From assembly GCF_003730195.1 (NCBI RefSeq), contig NZ_QWGG01000004.1:248001-312000 (forward strand): a stretch of 64,000 bases of DNA, in the 5' to 3' direction. Position numbers and translations under genes: made by a program. Position 1 is the first letter of the stretch, and the number at the start of each line of letters is the position of its first letter. The notes below the pieces were generated by a model. It did no database searches. It was not told the origin of the DNA and saw nothing but the letters and a program-made list of their open reading frames with translations. This document shows, piece after piece, positions 35,750-44,710 of the stretch. The DNA comes from Halosimplex salinum (GTDB taxonomy: Archaea; Halobacteriota; Halobacteria; Halobacteriales; Haloarculaceae).

Positions 35750-38104
35750 TCAGTCGCCGCCCTCGCCGGCGCCGTCCGCGATCGGTTCCAGCCGCGTCTC
35801 GCCCGCGCTCGTCCCCGCCGGACCGCCGGACTCGACGGTGAAACTCCCCAGCAGGTCCCCGAGTTCGGCGACCTGTGACTCGATGGACGCGGCGGTGTCG
35901 GTCACCTCGTCGATGCTCGAGACCTGTTCGTCCGTCCGGTCCGCGGCGGTCCCGGCGCTCGTGGCGGTCCGGGCGCTGATCTCGGCGACGCGGTCGGCCA
36001 GCGTGACGACCTCCTGTGCGGTGTCGGCCTGGTCGGCCGTCGCCGAACTGATCTCCTGGACGCCGTCGTTGGTCTCGCGGACCTGCTCGGCGATATCGTC
36101 CAGGGCGTCCAGCGCGTCCTGCGTCGTCTCGACGCCGCCGACCACGTCCGAGCGCATCGACTCGATGTCCGCGACCGCCTCGCCGGTCCGCTCGGACAGC
36201 TGCGAGAGCAGGTCGTCGATCTGCTGGGTCGCCTCGCTGGTCTCCTCGGCGAGTTCCTTGACCTCGCTCGCGACGACGGCGAAGCCCTGCCCGGACTCGC
36301 CCGCGCGGGCCGCCTCGATGGAGGCGTTCAGCGCGAGCGTGTTGGTCTGGCTCGCGATGTCGTCGATGAGGTCGACGATCTCGGCGACGCGGTCGACCTC
36401 CTCGTCGAGCGCGCGGATCTCCTCGGCGGTCTCGGCGGTCCGGGACTCGATGGTCTCCATCTCCGACATCGCGTCCGTCGCCGCCGTCGACCCGTCCGAG
36501 GCCAGCGACTCCGTCTCGGCGGCCAGTTCCGCGACCGTGTCGGTCGTGGCGGCGACCTCCTCGACGGTCGCCGAGAGGTCGTTCATCTCCTCGGTGACCT
36601 CGCCGAGGTACTCGTCCTGCTCGTCGGCGTTGTCGGCGATCCCCGAGACGGCGTCGCTCACCTCCCGGCTCGTCTCCCTGACCGCCTGGGTCGCCGTCGT
36701 CGCTCGCGTCGTCGACTCGGCCACCTCGTCGGCGAACGAGCGCACCCGCGCGACCGTCTCCTCCAGGTCGCTCATGGTGTCGTTGAACGCCCGGGCGATC
36801 TCCGCCATCGCGTCGCTCTCCTCGTCGACGTCGAGCCGTCGCGTGAGGTCGCCGTCGGCGCAGGCCCTGATGGTCTCGCCGTAGTCGTCGGCGGTCGCTT
36901 CGAGGTGTTCCGTGAACTGCTCGGCAGTCTCGCGCTCCCGTTCGGCCTCTTTCCGTGCCTCCTCGGCCTCGGCGCGGGCCTCCTCGCGGGCGGTCTCGAT
37001 CTCGTCGATGCGGTCGGCCAGCGAGTCGCGCATCGAGGCGAACCGCTCGTAGAGGACCCCGATCTCGTCGCGCCGGTGGGTCTCCAGGTCGACCCCCAGG
37101 TCGCCGTTCTCGATGGCTTCGGTCCTGTCGGCGAGCCCGCTGATCGAACGAGCGACCGGTCGCTCGACGACGACGCCGACGGTCCCGAGGCTGAACGCGA
37201 CGAACAGGAGCACCAGGGCGAGGTAGAGCTTCGTCTCGGTCGGGACGGCGTAGGCGTCGGTCGTCGCGGTCGTCACGACCGCCATCCGCGCGCCGTCGAC
37301 GCCGGCGTAACTGACGAGTTCGCCGTCCTGCTCGACGAGCGTCGCGTTCTGGTAGTCGTCGCTGGGGCTCAGGCTGGCGAGCGACGGGAAGTACTCCGTC
37401 CGATTGTGGAGGTTCTCCGCGCCGGGGCCCCCGTAGGCCGTGCGGAAGCGGTCGGGGTCGTCACCGTGGAGATAGGTCGCGTTCCGATAGAGCAGTTGCG
37501 TCCGGCTCTCGGCGGTCGCGTCGTCGAGGTCGAACGACTCCGGGATCGACACCTCGACCGCGGCGGCGTAGCCGATGCCGTACTGGGTCTGGCTCACGAA
37601 CGCGATGCGGGTGTCGTCGTTCACCCGGTAGGCGTCGGTCGTCCGAACCGACGTGATGCCGGAGCGTTCGAGGTCGATGGCGGCGAGCCACGGGAGCCGC
37701 TCGGTGGGCCGATCACCGAGGGAGTTCGAACTGGCGACGAGGCTCCCCTCGTCCCAGGAGATGTAGTGGACGCCGACGACCTCGCCCGGCATCGAGCGCT
37801 CGACGCTCTTGAGGTGCGTGTCCAGCGACGCCTCCTCGTCCGGTCGTAGCTTCCCGGACTGGGAGACCAGCTGCGTCGAGGCGGTGTACTGACTGTGCCA
37901 GTTGGCGACCTGTTCGGCGTTGCGCTCCGTCGTCGACTGGAACTGGTCCTGGACGGCGTCCCGCTGTGACCGCTGCTCGGCCACGTAGACGCCGCCGAGG
38001 ACGACCATGAGGACGAGAAGTATCAGCGCAACTGCCGCTGCGAACTGGCGCACGTAACTGCGCCGAATCGAGTCGGGGAGGTACGTCGATATCCGACGGT
38101 CCAT
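35750..38104 (-). CDS. Methyl-accepting chemotaxis transducer (Htr) with extracellular sensor domain
   Basis: A 784-residue membrane signal transducer. A membrane helix at residues 21-44 and a second near 292-314 enclose a sensor region of about 245 residues with YLHGDD and [15 protein letters not shown] segments, resembling a Cache domain. HAMP follows (near 315-370), a second HAMP-like unit near 405-450, then a long coiled coil. The signalling tip [18 protein letters not shown] is near residue 577, followed by [17 protein letters not shown]. It would control CheA and archaellar rotation. The ligand is unknown; no che genes are nearby. Confidence 0.93.
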   Translation of the reverse strand: MDRRISTYLPDSIRRSYVRQFAAAVALILLVLMVVLGGVYVAEQRSQRDAVQDQFQSTTERNAEQVANWHSQYTASTQLVSQSGKLRPDEEASLDTHLKSVERSMPGEVVGVHYISWDEGSLVASSNSLGDRPTERLPWLAAIDLERSGITSVRTTDAYRVNDDTRIAFVSQTQYGIGYAAAVEVSIPESFDLDDATAESRTQLLYRNATYLHGDDPDRFRTAYGGPGAENLHNRTEYFPSLASLSPSDDYQNATLVEQDGELVSYAGVDGARMAVVTTATTDAYAVPTETKLYLALVLLFVAFSLGTVGVVVERPVARSISGLADRTEAIENGDLGVDLETHRRDEIGVLYERFASMRDSLADRIDEIETAREEARAEAEEARKEAERERETAEQFTEHLEATADDYGETIRACADGDLTRRLDVDEESDAMAEIARAFNDTMSDLEETVARVRSFADEVAESTTRATTATQAVRETSREVSDAVSGIADNADEQDEYLGEVTEEMNDLSATVEEVAATTDTVAELAAETESLASDGSTAATDAMSEMETIESRTAETAEEIRALDEEVDRVAEIVDLIDDIASQTNTLALNASIEAARAGESGQGFAVVASEVKELAEETSEATQQIDDLLSQLSERTGEAVADIESMRSDVVGGVETTQDALDALDDIAEQVRETNDGVQEISSATADQADTAQEVVTLADRVAEISARTATSAGTAADRTDEQVSSIDEVTDTAASIESQVAELGDLLGSFTVESGGPAGTSAGETRLEPIADGAGEGGD

Positions 38105-38392
38105 ACCTACTCCGTCCGCGGACCGCGAGTTAAGGATTCCTAGCCAATCTCAGAGTTGATAAGACTCTGTTGCTGACAGGGCGAGCTCCGATACGGCTCA
38201 GGAGTGTACTGGAATGCCTGATACCGGGAACCGGGAGTGGTCGCTGCCGGTGGAGACGGAGAGTTGTCGCGTCGGAGAGGGAAGGCTGGCGCTACGGAGA
38301 CGGAGAGTTGTCGCCACGGAGAGGGAAGGCTACGCGACGGTGGCGCTGCTGGGGGGTCGTGCTGTAAGGACGGAGACTGTCGCGTCGACGGT
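38105..38392. other. Intergenic region with a tandem repeat
   Basis: The gap lies between aEF1B and the transducer, both on the minus strand, so it is the upstream region of the transducer gene. It contains two 36-base direct repeats (38252-38287 and 38296-38331) and a weaker third partial unit near 38367-38388. No credible gene is seen. Confidence 0.6.
38252..38331 (+). repeat. Two-copy 36-bp direct repeat, 44-bp period
   Basis: The unit begins GGAGACGGAGAGTTGTCGC and ends GGAGAGGGAAGGCT. Copies at 38252-38287 and 38296-38331 differ only at two adjacent bases (GT versus CA). A partial related unit (GGACGGAGACTGTCGCGTCG) occurs near 38369. The repeat is purine-rich, lies upstream of the transducer gene, and is not part of a recognisable gene. 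Confidence 0.8.
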
Positions 38393-38659
38393 TCAGAGGC
38401 GGCCGACGTCGCCGACTTCGACGGACTCGACGCCTTCGACGTCGGTGAAGGCCTCCTCGACGGCCTCGGTACCGCCGGCCTCGTCGGGGACGACGACGGT
38501 CGGGAGCAGGGCGACGAGGCCGAAGGCCACGTCGTCGCGCTCGAAGCCGCTGACTTTCGCGCCCTCGGGGAGGGACTGCTCGAGGCGCTCCTGGAGCGCG
38601 TCGAGGTCGACCTCGGGGCTCTGGGGCATGACCTTGATCTGCGCGGCGACTTTCCCCAT
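38393..38659 (-). CDS. ef1b: Translation elongation factor aEF1B (EF-1 beta)
   Basis: The guanine-nucleotide exchange factor of archaeal EF-1A. The 88-residue protein ([20 protein letters not shown] at the N-terminus) matches the single-domain archaeal form, with [20 protein letters not shown] near residue 49 and a [13 protein letters not shown] end. I start at ATG 38659; the open frame upstream is an Arg-rich shadow of the next gene. It starts two bases after the stop of the small zinc protein gene, hence the same operon. Confidence 0.93.
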   Translation of the reverse strand: MGKVAAQIKVMPQSPEVDLDALQERLEQSLPEGAKVSGFERDDVAFGLVALLPTVVVPDEAGGTEAVEEAFTDVEGVESVEVGDVGRL

Positions 38660-38661
38660 CG

Positions 38662-38841
38662 TTACGGCCCCATGAACCCGCAGTCCGGGCACTCGTAGAG
38701 GTTGCTCTGCTTGCGGCACTTGGCGCAGCGGTAGATCTGCTGGCCGCAGTCGGGACACTTGAACGCGGCCGCGTTCGTGCCGGCGATGTTGATGCCACAC
38801 GAGACGCACTTTTGCTTGCGTTTCTGTTGGCTCTCGCTCAT
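38662..38841 (-). CDS. 59-residue double zinc-finger small protein (HVO_2753-like)
   Basis: A short frame from ATG 38841 to TAA at 38662. It reads [20 protein letters not shown] and has four CxxC pairs (CVSC, CPDC, CAKC, CPDC), enough for two zinc ions. Length and motif order match Haloferax volcanii HVO_2753, a small protein reported to bind zinc and to affect swarming and biofilm formation. It is the first gene of a two-gene operon with aEF1B, which hints at a translation-related job. Confidence 0.88.
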   Translation of the reverse strand: MSESQQKRKQKCVSCGINIAGTNAAAFKCPDCGQQIYRCAKCRKQSNLYECPDCGFMGP

Positions 38842-38863
38842 ACCAGTCCGTATCCTCTCACGG

Positions 38864-38872
38864 GTTTTAACC
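38864..38872 (-). promoter_or_regulatory. TATA box for the zinc protein-aEF1B operon
   Basis: On the minus strand GGTTAAAAC lies 23-31 bases before ATG 38841, leaderless spacing. Confidence 0.6.
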
Positions 38873-38928
38873 GTTATTACCTGCGTCGGCCAGGCGCGAT
38901 CGTCGCACTCGGCCGAACAGCGACCCGA

Positions 38929-39558
38929 TCAACCGAAGTTCTCGACTTTCGCGGCGTCGGGCTCGCCCCCGGCAGTGGCGATGGCCGACGTGGCGTCGTC
39001 GAGGAACTCCGCGAAGCCGTACACGAACACCTGCGTATCGTCGGTCAGCACGTCCGCGACGGACGATTCGAGGGGCGACTCGGGGGCGAGGACGGCGACC
39101 GACACGCCGCGCTCGCTCAGCGCGGTCAGTCGCTCGTCGTGGATCGGCGCCCCGTCCTGATAGACGATGGCCGCCTCCCCGCCGTCGTCCAGCGCGCGCT
39201 CCGCGATCCCGATCGCCGGGCCGACCCCCGGCCCGCCCGCCAGGATCAACACGTGCTCCTCGTCCTCGTAGTAGGCGTTCCCGAAGGGGCCCGACACCTC
39301 GACGGTGTCCCCGGCTTCCAGCTCGGCGAGCTCCGGCCCGACCTCGCCCTCGGGGTCGATGCCGACCGTGATCTCGAAGGTCTCGCGCACGTCGGGTGAA
39401 GAGATGGTGTAGAAGCGGGACTCCTCGACGCCTTCGAGCGCGACCTTGACGAACTGGCCGGGGCGAGCGGCGAACCCGTCGGGCGTCTCGAAGTCGATGG
39501 CGACGGCGTCCTCGCCGACGGACTCGACGGCGACGACGGTGACCTCGGTGTCTTCCAT
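38929..39558 (-). CDS. FAD-dependent ferredoxin-reductase-like oxidoreductase
   Basis: A 209-residue flavoprotein of the ferredoxin-NADP reductase superfamily. The FAD-binding motif is RFYTISSPD near residue 48 and the pyridine-nucleotide loop LILAGGPGVGPAIGIA near residue 104; a QVFVYGFAEFLDD end corresponds to the C-terminal strand. It is short and lacks an iron-sulfur domain, so it probably works with separate carriers. It is divergent from the oxidoreductase genes at 39785, which could be a functional partner. Confidence 0.87.
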   Translation of the reverse strand: MEDTEVTVVAVESVGEDAVAIDFETPDGFAARPGQFVKVALEGVEESRFYTISSPDVRETFEITVGIDPEGEVGPELAELEAGDTVEVSGPFGNAYYEDEEHVLILAGGPGVGPAIGIAERALDDGGEAAIVYQDGAPIHDERLTALSERGVSVAVLAPESPLESSVADVLTDDTQVFVYGFAEFLDDATSAIATAGGEPDAAKVENFG

Positions 39559-39749
39559 GCTCGGCGTTCACAGGCCGCGGCGCAAGGCACTTTCGTTCCG
39601 TGCGGCCGACGGACGGCGCTGGACGTTCGTCGACCGAACGCGTTCATAAATAGAGGACAGTGTTACCGCTTGTTCGAAACTGCCGATTTCCGCCCGTGCG
39701 TCCACTTCTGCGACGGAAGTATGGGTCGAAATCCGGGGCCATTACAGAA

Positions 39750-39759
39750 GTCTTTTTGC
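39750..39759 (+). promoter_or_regulatory. TATA box for korAB
   Basis: GTCTTTTTGC is 26-35 bases before ATG 39785. Confidence 0.55.
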
Positions 39760-39784
39760 CGGGCAGAGGATACTCCAATGCAGT

Positions 39785-41563
39785 ATGCCCGAGGACCTTA
39801 ACTGGGCCATCGGCGGTGAAGCCGGTGACGGGATCGCGTCTACCGGGAAGATATTCGCACAGGCACTCTCGCGTGCCGGCCGTCACGTCTTCACCTCGAA
39901 GGACTTCGCGTCGCGGATCCGGGGCGGGTACACCGCCTACAAGATCCGCACGTCGGTCGACCGCGTCGAGAGCGTCGTCGACAGGCTCGACATCCTCATC
40001 GCGCTCACCGAGCGCACTATCGACGAGAACATGGACGAACTGCACGAGGGGAGCGTCGTCATCTACGACGGCGAGCGCTCCACGATGCAGGACGTCGAAG
40101 TTCCGGATGAGATGATCGGCCTGTCGGTTCCGCTCCAGCGACTCGCCGAGGACGCCGGTGGCGCCATCATGGCGAACATCGTCGCCCTGGGCGCGGCCTG
40201 CGAAGTGGCGCAGTTCCCCATCGAGAATCTGGACGAATCACTGGACAAACGCTTCGGCGACAAGGGCGAGGCCATCGTCGAGAACAACAAGGAGGCCGCC
40301 CGACTGGGCCAGCAGCACGTCCAGGAGGAGTACGACCACGAGTTCGACTACGACATCGAGACCACGGACGAGGACTACGTCCTGCTCAACGGCGACGAGG
40401 CCATCGGCATGGGCGCCATCGCCGCGGGCTGTCGGTTCTACTCGGGCTACCCGATCACGCCCGCGACCGACGTGATGGAGTACCTGACCGGCCGCATCGA
40501 GCAGTACGGCGGCAAGGTCGTCCAGGCGGAGGACGAACTCTCCGCCATCAACATGGCCCTCGGCGCCGCCCGCGCCGGCGCACGCGCCATGACGGCCACC
40601 TCCGGGCCGGGGATCGACCTGATGACCGAGACGTTCGGCCTGGTCGCCACCACGGAGACGCCGCTCGTCATCTGTGACGTGATGCGCTCCGGTCCCTCGA
40701 CCGGGATGCCGACCAAGCAGGAACAGGGCGACCTCAACATGACGCTGTACGGCGGCCACGGCGAGATTCCGCGGTTCGTCGTCGCGCCGACTTCGGTCTC
40801 CGAGTGTTTCTGGAAGACCGTCGAGGCGTTCAACTACGCCGAGAAGTACCAGACGCCGGTCTACCTGGTGTCGGACCTCGCGCTCGCGGTCACCGAGCAG
40901 ACGTTCTCGCCGGAGACCTTCGACATGGACGAGGTCGAGATCGACCGCGGCAAGGTCGTCGACGAGTCCGAGATCGACAGCTGGCTCAACGAGAAAGGGC
41001 AGTTCCAGCCCCACTTCCCGTCCGCCGACGGCATCAGCCCGCGGACGTTCCCGGGCACGACCGACGGCGCACACATGACCACCGGCCTCGAACACGACGA
41101 ACTCGGTCGCCGGACCGAGGAAGAGGAGGTCCGCATCGAGCAGGTCGACAAGCGCACGCAGAAGGTCGAGACCGCCAAGGAGGAGGAGGACTGGGACTAC
41201 CGCGAGTTCGGCGACCCGGACGCGGACACACTCGTCATCTCCTGGGGCTCCAACGAGGGCGCCATGCGCGAGGCGCTCGGATTCCTCGACGACCGCGGTC
41301 ACGACGTGCGTTTCATCTCGGTGCCCTACATCTTCCCCCGGCCCGATCTGTCGGAAGAGATCGAGCAGGCCGACGACGTGATCGTCGTCGAGTGTAACGC
41401 CACCGGCCAGTTCGCGGACGTCATCGAGCACGACGTGCTCGAACGCGTCCAGCGGGTCAACAAGTACAACGGCGTCCGCTTCAAGGCGGACGAACTCGCG
41501 ACGGACATCGAGAACACACTCTCCGGTGCCGACACCGGCACGACGGAGGTGGAGGCAGAATGA
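39785..41563 (+). CDS. korA: 2-oxoacid:ferredoxin oxidoreductase, alpha subunit with fused gamma domain
   Basis: Oxidatively decarboxylates a 2-oxoacid to the acyl-CoA while reducing ferredoxin. The 592-residue protein has an N-terminal gamma domain (residues 1-190, GGEAGDGIASTGKIFAQALSR) and then the alpha part. GAIAAGCRFYSGYPITPATD near residue 212 and AMTATSGPGIDLMTETFGL near residue 268 are typical. Lengths of this pair (592 and 287) fit the haloarchaeal 2-oxoglutarate enzyme better than the pyruvate enzyme, as I recall; the substrate is not proven by sequence. It overlaps the beta gene by four bases. Confidence 0.9.
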   Translation: MPEDLNWAIGGEAGDGIASTGKIFAQALSRAGRHVFTSKDFASRIRGGYTAYKIRTSVDRVESVVDRLDILIALTERTIDENMDELHEGSVVIYDGERSTMQDVEVPDEMIGLSVPLQRLAEDAGGAIMANIVALGAACEVAQFPIENLDESLDKRFGDKGEAIVENNKEAARLGQQHVQEEYDHEFDYDIETTDEDYVLLNGDEAIGMGAIAAGCRFYSGYPITPATDVMEYLTGRIEQYGGKVVQAEDELSAINMALGAARAGARAMTATSGPGIDLMTETFGLVATTETPLVICDVMRSGPSTGMPTKQEQGDLNMTLYGGHGEIPRFVVAPTSVSECFWKTVEAFNYAEKYQTPVYLVSDLALAVTEQTFSPETFDMDEVEIDRGKVVDESEIDSWLNEKGQFQPHFPSADGISPRTFPGTTDGAHMTTGLEHDELGRRTEEEEVRIEQVDKRTQKVETAKEEEDWDYREFGDPDADTLVISWGSNEGAMREALGFLDDRGHDVRFISVPYIFPRPDLSEEIEQADDVIVVECNATGQFADVIEHDVLERVQRVNKYNGVRFKADELATDIENTLSGADTGTTEVEAE

Positions 41564-42423
41564 GCTCCGACGTTCGATTCACAGACTTCAAATCCGACAA
41601 GCAACCGACGTGGTGTCCCGGCTGCGGCGACTTCGGGACGATGAACGGCATGATGAAGGCCCTCGCCGAGACGGGCAACGACCCCGACAACACGTTCGTG
41701 GTCGCCGGCATCGGGTGTTCCGGCAAGATCGGCACCTACATGCACAGCTACGCGCTCCACGGCGTCCACGGCCGCGCCCTGCCCGTCGGCATCGGCGTCA
41801 AACTCGCCAACCCGAACCTCGAAGTGATGGTCGCGGGCGGCGACGGCGACGGCTACTCCATCGGCGCCGGACACTTCGTCCACGCCGTCCGCCGCAACGT
41901 GGACATGTCCTACGTCGTCATGGACAACCGCATCTACGGCCTCACCAAGGGCCAGGCGTCGCCGACCTCGCGCCAGGACTTCGAGACGAGCACCACTCCC
42001 GAGGGCCCCCAGATGCCCCCGGTTAACCCGCTCGCCCTCGCGCTCGCCTCCGGCGCGACGTTCATCGCCCAGTCGTTCTCCTCGGACTCCCAGCGTCACG
42101 CCCAGATCATCCAGGAGGCCATCGAGCACGACGGCTTCGGCTTCGTGAACACGTACTCGCCGTGCGTCACCTTCAACGACGTCGACACCTACGACTACTT
42201 CCGCGACTCCATCGTCGACCTCGAGGAGGAGGGCCACGACCCCACCGACCGACAGGCGGCCAAAGAGAAGATCCTCGAGGGCGACAAGGAGTACATGGGC
42301 GTCATCTACCAGGACGAGAACTCCGTCCCGTGGGAGGAACGCGAGGGCATCGACCAGAACATGTCCGACATCCCCGACGGCGCCCCCGACGACGCGATGG
42401 ACCTGGTTCGAGAGTTCTACTAA
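41560..42423 (+). CDS. korB: 2-oxoacid:ferredoxin oxidoreductase, beta subunit
   Basis: The thiamine-diphosphate and iron-sulfur subunit. Motifs are PTWCPGCGDFG near residue 16 and GIGCSGKIG near residue 49 for the 4Fe-4S cluster. GGDGDGYSIGAGHFVHAVRRN near residue 92 binds ThDP-Mg, and a distal YSPCVTFN near residue 199 supplies the fourth Cys. The 287-residue length is standard. ATGA overlap with the alpha gene. It is followed at once by a repeated 3' element (42424-42546) that probably ends the transcript. Confidence 0.92.
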   Translation: MSSDVRFTDFKSDKQPTWCPGCGDFGTMNGMMKALAETGNDPDNTFVVAGIGCSGKIGTYMHSYALHGVHGRALPVGIGVKLANPNLEVMVAGGDGDGYSIGAGHFVHAVRRNVDMSYVVMDNRIYGLTKGQASPTSRQDFETSTTPEGPQMPPVNPLALALASGATFIAQSFSSDSQRHAQIIQEAIEHDGFGFVNTYSPCVTFNDVDTYDYFRDSIVDLEEEGHDPTDRQAAKEKILEGDKEYMGVIYQDENSVPWEEREGIDQNMSDIPDGAPDDAMDLVREFY

Positions 42424-42546
42424 ACCATCTTTTTCCGCGCGGGGTTTCCTCGCGCGCCTCCGGCGCGCTGCGGGGAACCCCGCACGCAAAAACATGGGTG
42501 AAAAAGGCCGGACGCCTCGCTCACTCCGTTCGCTCGCGTCCGGTGA
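42424..42546 (+). repeat. 3'-end-associated repeat family 1, copy downstream of korB
   Basis: Starts right after the korB stop with CCATCTTTTTCCGC. Nested stems follow (42439-42449 with 42474-42483, one bulge; inner perfect 7-bp stem 42452-42458/42462-42468), then ACGCAAAAACATGG (42484-42497), GTGAAAAA, GCCGGACGC and GCGTCCGGTGA. The same ordered blocks occur on the minus strand after dnaJ (53779-53971). A transcription terminator or REP-like element is likely. Confidence 0.75.
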
Positions 42547-42547
42547 A

Positions 42548-42566
42548 CCGGCGCCTGCGGCGCCGG
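42548..42566 (+). other. 8-bp perfect hairpin (TGC loop)
   Basis: CCGGCGCC (42548-42555) pairs with GGCGCCGG (42559-42566), immediately following repeat family 1. Confidence 0.6.
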
Positions 42567-42574
42567 ACGTTACC

Positions 42575-42653
42575 CGCAACCGCCTCCGCGACCGCAACGG
42601 CTACCGCGACCGCAACTGTCTCCGCCACCGCGACCGCCTCCGCTACCGCAACC
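42575..42653 (+). repeat. Low-complexity ACCGC-rich microsatellite-like tract
   Basis: Units such as CGCGACCGC (three times) and CGCAAC (four times) recur with 6- and 12-base spacing. The tract lies between the korB 3' element and the next gene. It looks like a slipped-strand expansion and not a gene. Confidence 0.65.
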
Positions 42654-42721
42654 CCCTCACTACCGCCTTCCACTCCTTTCAGCCGGAAATCACTTGACCG
42701 GTCCCGCTCTCAGTTCTCGAC

Positions 42722-43402
42722 GTGAAGCGTCTCGGGACCGCGCTGGTCGCCCTCCTCGCGCTGGTCGCGCTCGCGGGAGCCGCGGGCACGTTCGACGCCG
42801 TCCAGGAGCCGTCGTTCACCGACGAGGAGACCCCGGTCGACGGCCCGAAATTCACCGACGTACCGCCGCCCACCGGCGCGCCCGGCGGCGCCGACGACTC
42901 CGCCGCTCGACACTCACCGACCGAGACGGCCGCCGGTGCGGGTGACAGCGGCGGCGTCTCGCCGATCGTCGTCCCGACCGTCGTCGGGTCCCTCTTCGCG
43001 AGCGCGCTGTTCGCCGTCTTCCTGACCGGCGACGACGAGCGCGCTCCAGACGCTCCCGCCGCGACCGACGACGCCGAGACCGGTCCCGAACCGACCGTCG
43101 AACCCGACTACGACTCACCGGGAGAGAACGCGGTCGCCCGAGCGTGGCAGCGGTTGCGCGGGCGCGTCGACGCGGACGACGAGACGGCCACTCCCGGCGA
43201 AGTCGCCGCACGCGCCCTCGACCGGCGACTCCCGGACGAACCGGTATCGACGCTCACGGACGAGTTCCGGGCCGTGCGCTACGGGGACGAACCCGCAACC
43301 GACGAGCGGGTCTCGAACGCGACCGACGCGGCGGCGACTCTCTCCGAGGCGGGCGCTCCCCCCGACGACCAGCCCGATTCTCCGCCGGACCACGGTCGAT
43401 AA
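42722..43402 (+). CDS. DUF4129-domain membrane protein, copy 1
   Basis: A 226-residue protein from GTG 42722. A signal-like hydrophobic N-terminus (MKRLGTALVALLALVALAG), an external Pro/Asp-rich stretch, a membrane helix near residues 79-104, then a cytoplasmic part ending in a DUF4129-like domain (ENAVARAWQRLRGRV, TPGEVAARALDRRLP, LTDEFRAVRYG) from about residue 137. DUF4129 proteins accompany MoxR/DUF58 systems. It is the first of two tandem homologues: the gene at 43434 has the same order of segments and closely similar ends. Confidence 0.85.
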   Translation: MKRLGTALVALLALVALAGAAGTFDAVQEPSFTDEETPVDGPKFTDVPPPTGAPGGADDSAARHSPTETAAGAGDSGGVSPIVVPTVVGSLFASALFAVFLTGDDERAPDAPAATDDAETGPEPTVEPDYDSPGENAVARAWQRLRGRVDADDETATPGEVAARALDRRLPDEPVSTLTDEFRAVRYGDEPATDERVSNATDAAATLSEAGAPPDDQPDSPPDHGR

Positions 43403-43407
43403 AAACT
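43398..43407 (+). promoter_or_regulatory. TATA-like element before DUF4129 copy 2
   Basis: CGATAAAAAC spans the stop codon of copy 1 and lies 27-36 bases before GTG 43434, so copy 2 and the genes after it may have their own promoter. Confidence 0.45.
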
Positions 43408-43433
43408 TGTAGATGGGGTGAACACTCCCGTTC

Positions 43434-44135
43434 GTGAAACGGTTCGCGACCGCCCTGATCGCCCTCCTCGCGCTGGTCGCACTCGTCACCGCCGCCGGGT
43501 CGCTCGGCGACGGTGTCGACCAGCCACGACTCGGTGTCGAGTCGACGACGGTCGCACCCGCGCCCGAATCCCCGAGCGCAGGTGGGGTCGGAGAAGGCCC
43601 GAACGCGACCCAGTCCGCCGAGGTCGTCGACACGGAAGCGACTGCTCCGGCCGAATCCGGCGACGGGGACGGCGGTATCTCGTCGCTCTTCGTCGTCGCG
43701 CTCGTCGGGGGACTCCTCCTCGCAGCGGCGCTGGCCGTGTTACTGACCGACGACGACGCGCGAGCACCACCACGCAAGGATGACGACGACGGCGGCGAGA
43801 CCACTGAACCCCCTACGCCCGCAGTCGACCCGGCCTACGACTCGCCGGCCGAGAACGCCGTCGTGGGCGCCTGGCGCCGACTCACCGAGCGCGTCGACGG
43901 CGTCGACGACTCGACGACGCCGGGGGAAGCCGCGTCCGCGGCCGTCGACCGCGGCTTCCCGACCGAGGCGGTCGAGGGTATCACGGGCCAGTTCGAAGCA
44001 GTGCGCTACGGGCGAGAACAGGCGAACAGCGAGCGCGAGCGCCGTGCCAGCGAACTCGCGGGGCGTCTCGACGCGGTCGACCAGCACCGGAGCGGCGCGA
44101 ACGGGAAGCGCGGCGACGGAGGTGACGGCGCGTGA
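43434..44135 (+). CDS. DUF4129-domain membrane protein, copy 2 (tandem paralogue)
   Basis: A 233-residue protein from GTG 43434. Its start MKRFATALIALLALVALVTA is nearly that of copy 1. Then come a variable Ser/Pro/Asp region, a membrane helix near residues 82-104, and a DUF4129 region (ENAVVGAWRRLTERVDGVDD, STTPGEAASAAVDRGFP, ITGQFEAVRYGREQ). The middle has diverged far more than the ends. Its stop overlaps the next gene's GTG (GTGA), so it is in the operon with DUF7269-like, DUF58 and DUF7519-like genes. Confidence 0.85.
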   Translation: MKRFATALIALLALVALVTAAGSLGDGVDQPRLGVESTTVAPAPESPSAGGVGEGPNATQSAEVVDTEATAPAESGDGDGGISSLFVVALVGGLLLAAALAVLLTDDDARAPPRKDDDDGGETTEPPTPAVDPAYDSPAENAVVGAWRRLTERVDGVDDSTTPGEAASAAVDRGFPTEAVEGITGQFEAVRYGREQANSERERRASELAGRLDAVDQHRSGANGKRGDGGDGA

Positions 44136-44710
44136 ACGCTCGCCGAGCGCTGCTCGGCGTCGGGTTCGGTGCCGTCGCCGTCGGCGTCGCGCTGACGCTC
44201 CGGCCGGGGCTCGTCCGATTCGACTTCGCGACGCTGCTGACGCTCGGCATCTGGGCCGTCGCGCTGGTCGGGGGCGCGCTCGCGGCGTTCGAACGCCTCG
44301 GCAGCGAGCGGACGACCGGCGGCGGACTCCCGCGGGCGGGCGAACGGCCCGACTACGACGTGCCGGGCGACGACCTCGCGGCGGCGGTCGGCGCGGTCGG
44401 CGTCGGCGAACGCGACGCGGCCGAACGCGACCGCATCCGCGAACGCCTGCGGGACGCCGCCGTCGACGCGCTCGACCGGTACGAGGGCGTCCCACCCGCG
44501 GAGGCCGAACAGCGACTGGTCGACGGGTCGTGGACCGGTGACTCCGAGGCAGCGGCGCTGTTCACGGACGTTGACGACTCCCCACACGAGGGCGTCGAAT
44601 CGGGGTTCGACCGGCGGGCCGAGCGGGCCGCCGCGGCGGTCGCTCGACTCCGGGACGGAACTGACGGGGACGCCACGGCCCGGCGACGCGGAGGTGTCGC
44701 CGATGACTGA
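44132..44710 (+). CDS. Membrane protein of the DUF58 cluster (DUF7269-like)
   Basis: A 192-residue protein with two N-terminal hydrophobic helices (residues 5-22 and 34-52) and a soluble C-terminal part with DYDVPGDDLAAAVGAVGVGERDAAERDRIRERLRDAAVDAL, a helical region. GTG start overlapping the stop of DUF4129 copy 2. In haloarchaea this family is seen next to DUF58 proteins; no molecular function is known to me. Confidence 0.8.
   Translation: MNARRALLGVGFGAVAVGVALTLRPGLVRFDFATLLTLGIWAVALVGGALAAFERLGSERTTGGGLPRAGERPDYDVPGDDLAAAVGAVGVGERDAAERDRIRERLRDAAVDALDRYEGVPPAEAEQRLVDGSWTGDSEAAALFTDVDDSPHEGVESGFDRRAERAAAAVARLRDGTDGDATARRRGGVADD

Noticed and set aside
42162-42725. An open frame reading through the ACCGC repeat, coding an Ala-Thr repeat protein
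   Set aside because: It starts inside korB in a different frame and its repeat part is DNA slippage; no Shine-Dalgarno or promoter of its own.
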